Source: Desulforamulus aquiferis
GTDB taxonomy: Bacteria > Bacillota > Desulfotomaculia > Desulfotomaculales > Desulfotomaculaceae
Length of the DNA: 43,688 bases
Assembly (NCBI GenBank): GCA_004143605.1
Contig: AWVY01000026.1
Span: 3,337 to 47,024 of the forward strand
Direction of reading: 5' to 3'
The translations under genes were made by a program, and so were the position numbers. The stretch's first letter is position 1. Every line of letters starts with the position of its first letter. The notes beneath the pieces are model-generated. The model did no database searches and had not been told where the DNA came from. It was given only the letters and a program-made list of their open reading frames with translations. Shown here piece by piece: positions 9,093 through 20,010 of this stretch.

Positions 9093-9601
9093 GTGAAGCT
9101 ATGTATAAGAAAACAGTCCTACCGGTTGGCAAATCAAATTATTAACCCTTCTACTATAGAGGATATTGAGGAGCTTCTAACGGATAACAGTATTGATATG
9201 CATTCTTTATCAAGATCAAACTTTAATGATTTTTTAAGAAATATTTTTATTGATAAGGGCTGGCAAAATAATCCATCGTCCTTTAACGAAATAATAAATC
9301 CCTTTGCAAAACTTGAGTATATAAAGGATAACGTAGGTCTTGAGGTGGGTTTTAGGCACACTTCTTTGATCGGGTATAATCTAATTAAATTTCAACTATC
9401 TCCCAACATAACTGTTATTTTATTAATGGGGGTATCTATATAGTCACTACTCAAAATTTCCAAAAACATATTAAAAAGAAATATAATCAGAACTGGACCG
9501 GAGCCATGAGCTATGAAAAAGTTGATCGATATTTGAGACACTTCAAAAGTACCATTAAAATACCCATCTATCTCATCGGTATAGATGTGCTTAATCATTA
9601 A
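9093..9601 (+). CDS. BglII/BstYI-like restriction endonuclease homologue (frame disrupted)
   Basis: About 169 residues. GTG start after ggggggacggta. The core EYIKDNVGLEVGFRHTSLIG followed by FQL aligns by eye with the catalytic strand region of BglII/BstYI-type enzymes (compare DRVAIEVQF in BstYI). After one frame break near 9410, FINGGIYIVTT and WTGAMSYEKVDRYL, ending IPIYLIGID, match the family's C-terminal half. The Gln after E-V that many members have is Gly here, so activity is doubtful. No methyltransferase gene is adjacent. It could be an orphan or decayed nuclease, or a repurposed member of the fold. The family assignment is from memory of the fold's motifs. Confidence 0.5.
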
Positions 9602-9687
9602 GGCAATTATTTGTCCGTACTTTAAGTGACGGGCATTTTGCTGTTTATTGAGGTTCTCTAAATAATATAACAAGAGGCGATTTGACA

Positions 9688-11611
9688 ATGGAAATTAAGA
9701 TTGCTTTGGGACAAATGAAGATCGTTCCCGGCAGGCCCGATTTGAATTTTAATATTATGAAGCAAATGATACAAAATGCTAAAAGCAAAAATGCTCATAT
9801 AATCGTTTTTCCTGAAATGGCAATTCCCGGTTACCTACTGGGAGACACCTGGGAGCAACAATCTTTCCTTAGGGACTGCGAAGAGTACGGACGTTTAATT
9901 ATTGAAGCATCAGAGGATATTGTTATTCTCTTTGGCAATGTTGGCATTGATTGGAACAAGACTGGTGATGATGGGCGAGTAAGGAAATATAATGCCTTTT
10001 TTATCGCACAAAATGGTAGGCAGCTTGGGGATGAAAATTTCCCATATCCCTTTAGGATTAAAACCCTGTTACCTAACTATCGGGAATTTGATGATGAGCG
10101 GCATTTCTATAGCCTTTCTAAATTGGCCTTGGAGCTTGGCCAAAAACCAGAGGATATGCTAACCCCAGTCAACATTAACCTTGCCGGAAATAATATAGGC
10201 CTTGGCTGTATTCTTTGTGAGGATGGCTGGAGCGAAGATTATAACACCAAACCCGTTGAAGCTATCTCCGCGAAAGGGTCTGTTGACCTTTTTGTCAATA
10301 TATCAAGCTCCCCCTTCACTCTGGGTAAAAACAATAAAAGAAACAGGGTGTTCTCAAAGCAGGCCCGGGAGACAGAAATTCCCCTGGTATATGTTAATAA
10401 TGTAGGTCTTCAAAATAACGGAAAGACAGTCTATGGTTTTGATGGCTCCAGTACAGTCTATAATAAAAATGGTGATGTGGTCTTCTACAGTAGTCCGCCC
10501 TTTGCCCAAGGTCTGGATATATTCACATTAGATCTATCTAAGGGTGGAAGCAATCTACCAAAGGCCAACGTTCCCGATGACAGTGATATAAGCTATATTT
10601 ACCAAGCATTAAACTACGGCATACAAAACTTTACCCAGACCCTGGGCATAAACAAGGTTGTCATTGGGATTTCCGGCGGTATTGACTCTGCAGTATCTGC
10701 TGCCCTCTATGCCAGAGCAATTGGCCCAGAAAACCTTTTGCTTGTCAACATGCCAAGCATTTATAACTCCCAGACAACCAGAAACCTAGCCAAGCAATTG
10801 GCAGAAAACCTAGGTTGTCTGTATACCGTGGTGCCAATTCAGGAATCAGTTGAACATACCATTAAACAGGTTGAAAGCACCCCTGTGCTAAACCCTTCAA
10901 CCGGAGAACAAAGCTATCTAAAAATAAGCCCTTTCATAACTGAGAATATTCAGGCCCGGGATCGTTCCGCCCGTGTTCTATCGGCCTAGCGGCAGCATTT
11001 GGGGGAGGTTTCACCTGTAACGCCAATAAAGCTGAAACAACTGTTGGTTATTCAACCCTATATGGTGATCTGGCGGGATTCCTTGCTGCCTGGCAGATTT
11101 ATGGAAACATCAAGTCTATGAACTAGCCAGGTACATAAACAAGGAAGTATATCAACGAGAGGTAATCCCTGAGGGTATCTTAAACATCGTTCCCAGTGCC
11201 GAGCTAAGCTTGATCAGTCGGTGGATCAGGGCAAGGGTGACCCAATTTCCTATCCCTATCATGATTACCTTTTTAGGTCCTTTGTTCAATGGTGGAATAG
11301 GGCAACTCCTGAGGATATTTTAATCTGGTATTCTGAGGGTGTACTGGAGGAAAAATTAGGCTGCCGTCCCGGCATCATAAAAGAACTTTTCCCAACCCCT
11401 GCCGACTTCATCTCAGACCTGGAAAGATGGTGGCGTCTCTATAACGGCATGGGACTTGCTAAAAGAATCCAAGCCCCCCCCATCCTGCAGTCAGCAGACG
11501 AGCTTCGGCTTCGACCACCGGGAGGCCCAAAATGGTGTCTACTACACCAAAAAATACCTTGAAACCAAAGAAACCCTCCTCACCCCCCTGTCACGGGGAC
11601 GGTTCTGTTGA
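9688..11611 (+). CDS. nadE: Glutamine-dependent NAD+ synthetase (several frame breaks)
   Basis: Makes NAD+ from deamido-NAD+ with ATP and glutamine. The N-terminal nitrilase-like glutaminase domain shows the triad regions VFPEMAIPGYLLGD (Glu) and LGCILCEDGWSEDY (Cys). The synthetase domain follows, with the pyrophosphatase loop GISGGIDSAVSAAL. The frame breaks near 10990, 11090, 11213 and 11510, and restored segments (AAAFGGGFTCNANKAETTVG; LDQSVDQGKGDP; GFDHREAQNGVYYTKKYLE) keep the family order. Corrected length is about 640 residues. The last ten residues (LTPLSRGRFC) and the stop come from the repeat starting at 11587. ATG 9688 is preferred; an in-frame TTG lies 6 bases upstream. Confidence 0.92.
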
Positions 11612-11730
11612 CAGGGATCAGTTTTTCGGGGACTCCTGTCACAAAACATCAAACTGACGCTGCGGGGTTGTCAAAAGAATCGTCCCATTGACACACAACA
11701 AGGTTGTCAGGAGAACCGTCCCCGTGACAA
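11587..11730. repeat. MITE/REP-like repeat, copy 1
   Basis: About 144 bases bounded by imperfect inverted repeats of roughly 30 bases: cctgtcacggggacggttct at the left and agaaccgtccccgtgacaa at the right. The interior holds tcaaactgacgctg. A second, shorter copy in the same orientation lies at 12553. The left end overlaps the end of nadE and provides its stop. It encodes no protein, so any movement would need a transposase acting in trans. Confidence 0.88.
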
Positions 11731-11762
11731 CGCTAACTGAGATGCTATGTAAAGAAGGTTAG

Positions 11763-12496
11763 ATGATGCATATAAAAACATATTTATAGTTTCCGCATTA
11801 CTCCTCCTGGTTGTAGGCTGTGGTCAATTCTCTGAAGAACCTAATGTGAATAATTCTACCAATGATAAGAATGTTCATCAGTCCCTTGAAGAATTAGTGG
11901 AGCAGGGAGTTGAAATTGCCAGGGCAGGTGATCTTTCATTACTTGCTACTAAGCAAGGGAATGTATTTAAGGGAATTACACTCCAGACTAAGGCTATAAG
12001 TAAGACCTTTCCTTGGACTAGCTTAACAACCTATTATCCAGACTTTCCCTCCATCCATGTCGTGGATGTGGATGGCGATGGCAAAGATGAGATAATTGTC
12101 ATATTATTAAAGGAAACTGGAACAGGGTTTCATATCCAAGAGATTCATGTTCTAAATTTTGAGGATCTCAATGAAATTGTTCCTGAAGTGGAGAATCCAC
12201 TTAAATATATAGAGGAAAAGGTAACCTCCAAAATCATAAAAAATAATGGCAAAGTAACTTTAATAGTAGAATGTAATGATAAAATTATCGAAAAAACCTT
12301 CAACGAATCTGATGCGGGGGTTTGGAATGAACATGTTGCCTTCGGAGGTATTGTAAGATTTAAGCTTCACAATAACCACATTTATGCTGAAATACCGGGA
12401 ACTGTTGCTTCTACTTGGTATGTTGTAACTGCGATAGTTGAATATGGTCCAAATCTTAATGTGGTAAATGTAACTATAGAAGATATAGATCAATAA
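11763..12496 (+). CDS. Lipoprotein with an EF-hand-like Asp loop (frame break in signal peptide)
   Basis: About 244 residues. With one A restored near 11777, the N-terminus reads MMHIKNIFIVSALLLLVVGC, a lipoprotein signal with a clear lipobox; without it the frame stops after eight codons. The mature part holds VVDVDGDGKDEIIVILL, an Asp-rich calcium-binding-like loop of the FG-GAP/VCBS kind, and otherwise beta-rich sequence. It sits alone between two direct repeats (11587, 12553) and could be lost by recombination between them. Function unknown; probably a surface protein. Confidence 0.7.
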
Positions 12497-12552
12497 TTCC
12501 TGTGTTGCCCCTTGAGTCAAGGAGCTAGCTTTCTAACTAATTTTTGACAACC

Positions 12553-12662
12553 CCTGTCACGGGGACGGTTCCGTTGACAGGGATAAGTTTTTTCGGAGAC
12601 GCCTGTCACAGGACATCAAACTGACGCTGCAGGTTGTCAGGAGAACCGTCCGTGACAGGGGG
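12553..12662. repeat. MITE/REP-like repeat, copy 2
   Basis: About 110 bases, same orientation as copy 1. It shares the left end, the atcaaactgacgctgc interior and the ggttgtcaggagaaccgtc right end, but lacks an internal segment of about 35 bases present in copy 1. Its right half, read on the minus strand, encodes the last residues (LTPCHGRFS) and the stop of malQ. One C-run is shorter than in copy 1 (gtccgtgac against gtccccgtgac). Confidence 0.88.
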
Positions 12663-14163
12663 TTAGGAAGCGGTAGTGTTCTTTTGCCAGTTTTATTAAT
12701 TTGTTTACCAGGGCTGAAGTGTGGTAGTTTTTAGGAGCCCTCCAGTCCCAGTTGCCTCCCACTGTGCCTGGTCGGTTCATTCTGGCGTCGCTGTCAAGGC
12801 ATAGGGTGTCCTGTAAAGGGATGATGACTGTGTCGGCTTCTGATTCGTAGGCCACTTCTATGACACGCCAGCAGATATCCTCTAGGGTCATATCATTATC
12901 TAGGTCCAGATATTCCTCTAAAAACTCTATCTCCTGGAGGTTAACAGCTAAGAGTCTGCGATACCACCCCACCGTGGTATCGTTGTCATGGGTACCAGTG
13001 TAAACTACACAGTTTTGTTCGAAATTATGGGGAAGATATAACTCTTTCTCGCCGCTGTTTAGAATGAAGTGTAAAACCTTCATTCCCGGAAAATCCAATT
13101 TTTCTTTTAGTTCTTCTACTTCCGGGGTAATTATTCCTAAATCCTCGGCTATAACCGGGATATCACCAAGGGACTTTTTTATGGCTTTAAACAACTTTTC
13201 TCCCGGTGCCTTGACCCATTCTCCATTGATGGCTGTTTCCTCTCCATAGGGAATTTCCCAATAGGACTCAAAGCCTCTGAAATGATCTATTCTAATGATA
13301 TCCACCATTTCCAGCAAGGATGAAAAACGGTCTATCCACCATTTAAACCCATCCCGCTCCATCACTTCCCAATTATAATGGGGATTACCCCATAGTTGTC
13401 CTGTCTCACTAAAATAATCTGGGGGTACGCCTGCAACGGTAATGGGATTACCCCTATCATCCAGCTTGAATAGGGAGGGATTTGCCCAGACATCGCTGCT
13501 GTCATAGGAAATAAAGATGGGTAGGTCTCCTACTATTCTAATTTCCCGCTCGTTGCTATATTGTCTTAATTCTTGCCACTGCTTGAAAAACTGATATTGA
13601 ATAAACTTATGATACAGGATTTCTTCCTTTAATAGAACTTTGTAGTTATCCAGGGCTTTAGGCTTCCTGAAGGCAACATCCTTATCCCAATTGTTCCAGG
13701 CCGCTCCGTCGTAATAATCCTTTAGGGACATAAAAAGAGCATAATCTTCCAGCCAGTGGGAATCCCTAATAAACCTTTCAAAACCATGGCTAGGCATACT
13801 ATTTTTAAACTTCTCATAGGCCTTTTTCAGTAGACCAAATTTATATTTCCTAACAGAGTTAAACTCCACCCTTTTATCATTGAATTGGGGAATTTCACTT
13901 ATCTCTTGGGCTGACAGCAAACCTTCATCCATTAGCTTATCTATACTTATTAATAATGGATTACCGGCAAAGGCTGAATAGCATTGAAATGGTGATTCAC
14001 CATAGCCCACTGGATTTAGGGGTAAGATTTGCCATAAGGATTGGTTGCTATTGGAAAGAAAATCAACAAAATCATAGGCTTCTGTACCAAAATCTCCAAT
14101 ACCATATTTTGATGGCAGTGAGGTTGGATGAAGAAGAATTCCACATTGCCTTTGAAATTTCAT
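12637..14163 (-). CDS. malQ: 4-alpha-glucanotransferase (amylomaltase)
   Basis: Cytosolic GH77 enzyme that transfers glucan segments between maltodextrins. Intact, 508 residues, normal for the family. Catalytic positions are visible: nucleophile Asp in IIRIDHFRGFESYW (about residue 292), acid/base Glu in VIAEDLG (about 340) and Asp in GTHDNDTT (about 393). ATG 14163 follows gggggaaagta; an upstream in-frame start (14232) would run back into the preceding gene. It is the last gene of the glycogen operon, 13 bases after the amylase stop. Its C-terminus is formed by repeat copy 2. Confidence 0.95.
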   Translation of the reverse strand: MKFQRQCGILLHPTSLPSKYGIGDFGTEAYDFVDFLSNSNQSLWQILPLNPVGYGESPFQCYSAFAGNPLLISIDKLMDEGLLSAQEISEIPQFNDKRVEFNSVRKYKFGLLKKAYEKFKNSMPSHGFERFIRDSHWLEDYALFMSLKDYYDGAAWNNWDKDVAFRKPKALDNYKVLLKEEILYHKFIQYQFFKQWQELRQYSNEREIRIVGDLPIFISYDSSDVWANPSLFKLDDRGNPITVAGVPPDYFSETGQLWGNPHYNWEVMERDGFKWWIDRFSSLLEMVDIIRIDHFRGFESYWEIPYGEETAINGEWVKAPGEKLFKAIKKSLGDIPVIAEDLGIITPEVEELKEKLDFPGMKVLHFILNSGEKELYLPHNFEQNCVVYTGTHDNDTTVGWYRRLLAVNLQEIEFLEEYLDLDNDMTLEDICWRVIEVAYESEADTVIIPLQDTLCLDSDARMNRPGTVGGNWDWRAPKNYHTSALVNKLIKLAKEHYRFLTPCHGRFS

Positions 14164-14176
14164 TACTTTCCCCCGT

Positions 14177-16114
14177 CTATATATATTTTTCCTTCCAAGG
14201 CTTAAGGGTGATGTCCAAAATCCCATCAACAATGGAATGGGCTTGACCTGTAATAAGATCCAACATATTACTCTGCCGATATTTCTTAATATCTATATTT
14301 AAGCTGATTTCCTGCTCCGTGTTTGTATTGAGCAATATAATTGCCAGGTTATTCGGCCTTTTTTGTTGAAAAACGTCTAATCCATTTTCAATTAACCTAA
14401 TGTAACCATAGACCGAGCCTTCTGCCAGTACAGGCAGCCATTTACCAGTTTTTAACACAGCATATTTGTTCCTAATAGAAATCATTTTTTTATACCAGCT
14501 TAATATTTCTTGCTCCTCATTTCCCCAGGGATAAGTACCTCGATTTAAAGGATCCCTGTAGCCGTGCATACCAGCTTCATCTCCGTAGTATATACAGGGG
14601 ACTCCCGGAAAGGTCATTTGGAATAGGGAGAGCAGTTTCATTCTGGCCATCCCCAACTCCCATTGTTCAGGTGCTAATCTGTATCCGCTCTGTTCTTCCT
14701 TGGATAAGGTATGCTCAGGGGGTGCCCCGCTTAACAGTGTTAAAGCCCTTTCGACGTCGTGGGTTCCAATAATATTCATTGTTGAATAAAAGTATTGGGC
14801 TGGATAATTTTCATATAACCTCATAAGGGCCAAATGGGTTTGCTGTCCATCCTTTTTACCGAGCAGAAAGTCTAGTAATATGCTGCGAAAGGGATAGTTC
14901 ATCACCGAGTCCAGTTCATCACCTAAAAGATAGTCCCTGATATGTCCATAGGCAATCTTATTAGAAGCATCCTCCCAAACCTCACCGATTAAGACTGAAT
15001 CAGGATCTAGTTCCTTCAAGATCCGGTAGATTTTTTTACAAACTCCTGGGGCAGTTCATCAACCACATCAAGTCGCCATCCCTTAGCACCCTGTCTAATC
15101 CAATATTTAATTACACTGTTCTCTCCACTAATTATAAAATCTTGATAGGACGGCTCCATTTCATTTACGTTAGGCAGTGTGTCGATTCCCCACCAACAAT
15201 CATATTTATCAGGGTATTCCTCAAATCGGTACCAGGAATAGTATGGGGACTCCTTGGATTGATAGGCTCCTAATGAAGGATATTTGCCTTCCCGATTAAA
15301 ATAAATACTGTCACTGCCGGTATGACTGAAAACTCCATCAAGTATGATTGATATACCATATCATTGGCCTGTGGCATAGTTCCTTAAACAGCTCGTTATT
15401 GCCAAACATGGGATCAATTTTTTTATAATCCCCTGTATCGTATTTATGGCTGGTGGAGGCCTCAAAAATTGGGTTAAGGTAAATTACATTAATACCAAGT
15501 TCCTTTAGATAGGGCAATTTTTTCATTACCCCCAGCAGGTTACCGCCGAAAAATCATGCAGACTGTCTTGCCTGTTTGGGGACACTTGCCATATACCGGT
15601 GTATCATCCAGCGGGGATAGATAACACAGTGTTTCTTTGGGTTTAATATTTCCCCTTCATCATAACCATTACAAAATCTATCCACAAAAATTTGATACAT
15701 TATTGATTCTTTGAACCAGTTAGGAGTGGTTGCTTCTTTCTTGAAGACTGTTATCTGGTAAGAAGGTGGTTCATGGTTGTAAATTCGACCTATTCCTCCA
15801 AGATTTTCATAGTTATTGCCGTAGTAATAGGTCTCTTCTCCACAGATAATTATAAAGAAATACCATAGTAGGCCCGCCTTAGGAGGAGTAGAAATGTATC
15901 CGCTGTATATCCTTTTTTCTCCTAGTTCTTCGGACAACACCATATCAACCTGTTCCTCACGATGGTCCTTCCACAAACGAAGTATTACCCTATCTACGGA
16001 CTCCTTTAAGCTTAGTTCCAAAGAAAGGGTTACAACCTCGCCACAAGGAACAGCCCCAAAGGGGCTGCGAAAGCGCAACTTATGTGAATCGTGCAGAATT
16101 GAGATGTTCTTCAT
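14177..16114 (-). CDS. GH13 alpha-amylase / neopullulanase-like enzyme (several frame breaks)
   Basis: About 645 residues. An N-terminal beta domain (residues 1-150, CBM34-like position) is followed by the GH13 barrel beginning [18 protein letters not shown]. The catalytic set is present: nucleophile in [11 protein letters not shown], acid/base in [10 protein letters not shown] and the third Asp in [12 protein letters not shown]-terminal beta domain follows. The frame breaks near 15590, 15530, 15345 and 15030. The enzyme probably debranches or hydrolyses glycogen and maltodextrin in the cytoplasm, since no signal peptide is present. It lies between glgA and malQ in the same operon. Confidence 0.9.
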
Positions 16115-16164
16115 AATAATTTTTCCCTCTGTCTGCCAAATTACTTAGTTTGGTTTCTTTGATT

Positions 16165-17587
16165 TTAAAGGTTATTATACAAGTCTTTATATTTTTGTGC
16201 AGATTTATACCAGCTAAAATCAGATAACATAGCACGCACAACAAGTTTAGACCATATTTCCTTTTCTTGATAACATTTAATAGCAAGCCTAATGGTATTT
16301 AACATATCGTGGGCATTGAAATTGGTAAAGCTAAAACCATTGCCCTCACCGCTAAATTCATTATAGGGTGAAATAGTATCCTTCAGGCCACCAGTTTCCC
16401 TAACCACAGGCAGGCTGCCATAGCGCAGGGCAATTAGTTGGCTTAATCCGCAAGGCTCAAAAAGAGAAGGCATCAAAAAGATATCAGATGCTGCATAAAC
16501 CCTATGGCTAATATCTCCTCAAACATTATATTTGCCGATATTTTGTTTATATGTCTTCTAGCTGCACCCTTAAAAAGTTCCTCATATCTTGTTTCCCCGG
16601 TCCCCAGTACAACCATTTGTATATCTAAATCCATTAACTCCTCAAGTACATGGACTACCAGATCAAGTCCCTTCTGACTGCTTAACCTTGAGACCAAAGC
16701 AATCATTGGAATATCCCTATCTACAGGTAGACAGAGGTATCTTTGAAGCTTTTCCTTATTATCCTTCTTCCTTTGCCAGGATCTCCAAGTATAATTAGTG
16801 CAAATGTACTGATCAGTTTTTGGATTATATAGTTCATAATCTATTCCGTTTAATATACCCCTAAGGTCATCTTTCCTGTGTTTTAAAAGACCGTCCATTC
16901 TTTCACCATAAAAGGGAGTCTGTATCTCCATTCCATAGGTTTGGCTAACAGTTGTCAGTGAATCTGAAAAAACTAAGCCAGCCTTCAAAAAGCTAATTTG
17001 CCCGAAGTATTCTAATCTATCAATGGTAAAGTAATCATCACTTAACCCCAATAAGCTCTCTAAAATACCCTTTGGAAAAATTCCTTGATAGGCTAAATTG
17101 TGGATGGTAAAAACAGTTCTAATATCCTTGTACAGGGGATTTTCTTTATAATGGGTTTTCAAAAAGACACTAATAACCCTGTGTGCCAATCATGACAGTG
17201 GATTATTGAAGGCAAAAATCCCAGGTGCGGGATTGCCTCCAATACAGCCCTGCAAAAGAAGGCGTATCTTTCTGCCTCATCCCAAAAGCCGTATAAACCA
17301 GAGCGATTAAAGTAGTAATCATTATCTATGAAGTAGTAAGTAACCCCCTGGAAGTTTAGCTCCCAAAGACCGCAATATTGCTCCCTATCCCCCAGGGGAA
17401 TATCCATTTTTTTAATGAATGTCATTTTATCAATATAATCCCTTGGGATAGATCCATATTTAGGTAAAATGACCCTAACATCCAAGTCTATTTTTATTAG
17501 TTCTTTCGGCAAGGAGCCAATCACATCAGCTAAGCCGCCGGTTTTGGCAAAGGGAACACCTTCAGAAGCCGCAAACAGAATATTCAA
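16165..17587 (-). CDS. glgA: Glycogen synthase (ADP-glucose type; frame disrupted)
   Basis: Transfers glucose from ADP-glucose to growing glycogen. The GT5 N-terminus with the nucleotide-sugar loop is clear ([18 protein letters not shown]). Later motifs are [13 protein letters not shown] and [18 protein letters not shown]. Breaks near 17175 and 16480 are each bridged by the adjacent frame. Corrected length is about 474 residues, which is usual. It starts with TTG at 17587, 4 bases after ggaggtga, and follows glgD by 20 bases. Confidence 0.94.
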
Positions 17588-17607
17588 TCCCTCACCTCCT
17601 TTCCTGA

Positions 17608-18721
17608 CTAGATTACTGTTTCTTTAGCAATCACAAAGGGGTATTTGCTATCTCCTATTAATTTTTTGCCCTTAGATATTATTACTTTTTTATCTGTAAT
17701 AATATTTTCAATCACTGCCCCTTCTTCGATTTCACATTTTTGCATGACAATACTATTTTTATATGGGCACCTTTAGAAATCCTTACTCCCCTAAAGATAA
17801 TACTGTTTTCAACCGTTCCGCCAATGATACAGTCATTGGCAACAATAGAATTTTGAACACAGGAACTCTCTAAATACTTGGTGGGAGCACCATCTTTAAC
17901 CTTTGTATAGATATAACCGTGCTTAAAAAATAACTCCTGCCATATCTCCGGTTCTAATAGATTCATGCTATGGGTGTAATAATCTCGAGTGGAGCTAATT
18001 CGTGCCAAATATCCTTTAAAGGGGTAACCGACAATTCTGTATCTATTTAAATTTTTTATTAAACCATGCCTTACCAGGTCACATTCACCCTTGGAAGCAC
18101 AGCAGTTAATCAAATCTATTAATAATGACTTTTCCATGATACACATTTCCATAGATATTTTGTTGCTGCTTATTTTATCCGGGCTAATTTCCATGTCCAG
18201 AACCCTATAGTCTTGGTCAGTTTCGATAACTGCATAGGGTGAACTTCTTCATTAATTACGTCCATTTCTTTATATAAAAGGGTTATATCTGCCCTTTGCT
18301 CCCTGTGAAAATTAATAACGTCACGATAATCAAGGTTACAAATCATGTTGCTACCAGTTATAATAATATAATTTTGCCTGCTGTTATTAATGTAATCCAG
18401 ATGATGCTGGAAATGTCGCAAGTCAAACCTAGCTCCCAGGGGATAACGCATCTGGGTGGGGGGCAAGAAAAATAGACCGTCTCTCTTTCTATCCAAATCC
18501 CACTCTTTGCCTCTGCCCAGGTGATCTATTAATGAGCGATACTTATTTTGGACAATTATACCTACATTTCTTATTCCGGAATTTACCATGTTTGATAAAA
18601 CAAAGTCGATCATCCGGTACCGGCCGCCAAAGGGAACAGCAGCAACCAAACGGTGGTGGCTTATTTCTTTCAAGATTCCTTCAGGCTCCATTAGATTTAC
18701 CATAGCCATTACATCTTTCAT
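17608..18721 (-). CDS. glgD: GlgD, regulatory-type subunit of ADP-glucose pyrophosphorylase (frame disrupted)
   Basis: A paralogue of GlgC lacking the catalytic GGQGTRL loop; the N-terminus reads MAMVNLMEPEGILKEISHHR instead. The sugar-phosphate region VPFGGRYRMIDFVLSN is kept, and a left-handed beta-helix follows (NSIVANDCIIGGTVENSII). In Firmicutes GlgC and GlgD form the active heterotetramer. Breaks lie near 18190 and 17755; the final segment (KYPFVIAKETVI) reads to a stop at 17608. Corrected length is about 370 residues. ATG 18721 follows ggggtgaa. Confidence 0.9.
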
Positions 18722-18754
18722 ATGTTCACCCCGTTTCATAAATACCGTTTATAT

Positions 18755-19951
18755 TTAATGATGTTCGCAGGTTTTACTTAGCTTAGTATTATTCGGTACA
18801 GTTATGTTTCCTTCAACCACAGTAATTCTGCAGCAGTCCCGTCCACATTTTTCACATAAGTGATGTTGAAAACACCCTATGCTGCAATTTTCTCCAATCA
18901 CAGTTTCAACACCAATGATGGCCTTCTCGATAAATACATTACTGCCTATCCGCACATTAGGCATTATTACCGAATCAACAATCCTGGTGCCACTCCCAAC
19001 ATAAACCCCCGGAAAGAGTATGGTTCTGGTCACTTCACCGTGAACCACACATCCTTCATTAACTAAAGAACTACTAATTTGAGCCTGACCAGAAATATAT
19101 TGAGGAGCAGCGTCGGGTTAACTGTATATATTTTCCATTTAGGGTCATTTAGATTTAACATTGGCTCATCTGCTAAGAGATCCATATTGGCCTGCCAAAG
19201 GCTCTCGATGGTTCCGACGTCCCTCCAATATCCCTTAAAGGGATAGGCAAATAGTTTCTGATCTCCATTCAACATCATAGGTATGATATTTTTCCCAAAA
19301 TCATTATTTGAGCGGGGATTTTGCTCATCTATCTCTAAATACTCCTTTAGTAAGGACCAATTAAATATATAAACACCCATTGATGCCAGATTACTCTTTG
19401 GTATTGCAGGTTTTTCTTCAAATTCAACAATCCTACCGTCTCCATTGGCATTCATAATGCCAAAGGAACTTGCTTCTTGCCACGGTACTTCTATAACCGC
19501 AATGGTAGCATCGGCACCTTTAGCTTTATGAAAATCCAGCATTAAGGAGTAATCCATTTTATAAATATGATCCCCTGATAGGACAAGTAAATAATCGGGG
19601 TTATAGCGATCCGCAAACTCAATATTTTGATATACTGCATTGGCTGTTCCTTTGTACCATTCCCCTCCCATTAATTTAACAAAGGGAGGTAATACAGTAA
19701 CTCCACCACTTTTTCTGTCCAAATCCCAATGGCTTCCTATGCTATGTAGGTATTTAGAGCCAAGGTTCATATTGAGTTAATACTCCCACCGTTTCAATAC
19801 CCGAGTTGTTGCAATTACTTAATGTAAAATCAATGATTCTGTACTTTCCCCCAAAGGGAACAGCTGGTTTGGCTAGCTTTTTTGTTAATACACCTAGCCT
19901 GGTCCCCTGCCCCCCCGCCAGTAGCATTGCTATACATTCCTTTTTATACAT
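18755..19951 (-). CDS. glgC: Glucose-1-phosphate adenylyltransferase, catalytic subunit (frame disrupted)
   Basis: Makes ADP-glucose, the committed step of glycogen synthesis. [18 protein letters not shown] and [19 protein letters not shown] mark the nucleotidyltransferase domain, and a beta-helix ([20 protein letters not shown]) follows. Breaks lie near 19762 and 19055. Total about 398 residues. The tail contains an unusual Cys/His cluster ([15 protein letters not shown]), discussed as a finding. ATG 19951 follows gtggaggttag. It lies 59 bases after glgB and 33 before glgD. Confidence 0.94.
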
Positions 19952-20010
19952 CTAACCTCCACCCCCTGTTCTTTTTATAATCAATTAATGGCTCCTTTTA
20001 GCTTGGACAG

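Noticed and set aside
9075..9095. A third copy of the cctgtcacggggacggtt repeat
   Set aside because: Only a short gacaggggggacggta resemblance; it has no paired end and serves as the ribosome site of the gene at 9093.
11221..11562. An independent protein downstream of nadE
   Set aside because: It is the NadE C-terminal region in a shifted frame; the family order continues across the breaks.
14164..14232. Upstream start for malQ
   Set aside because: It lies in the end of the preceding amylase gene and lacks a ribosome site, while ATG 14163 has one and gives the standard N-terminus.
16040..16070. Hairpin cagcccc/ggggctg as a terminator
   Set aside because: It lies inside the start of the GH13 coding region and has no T-run.
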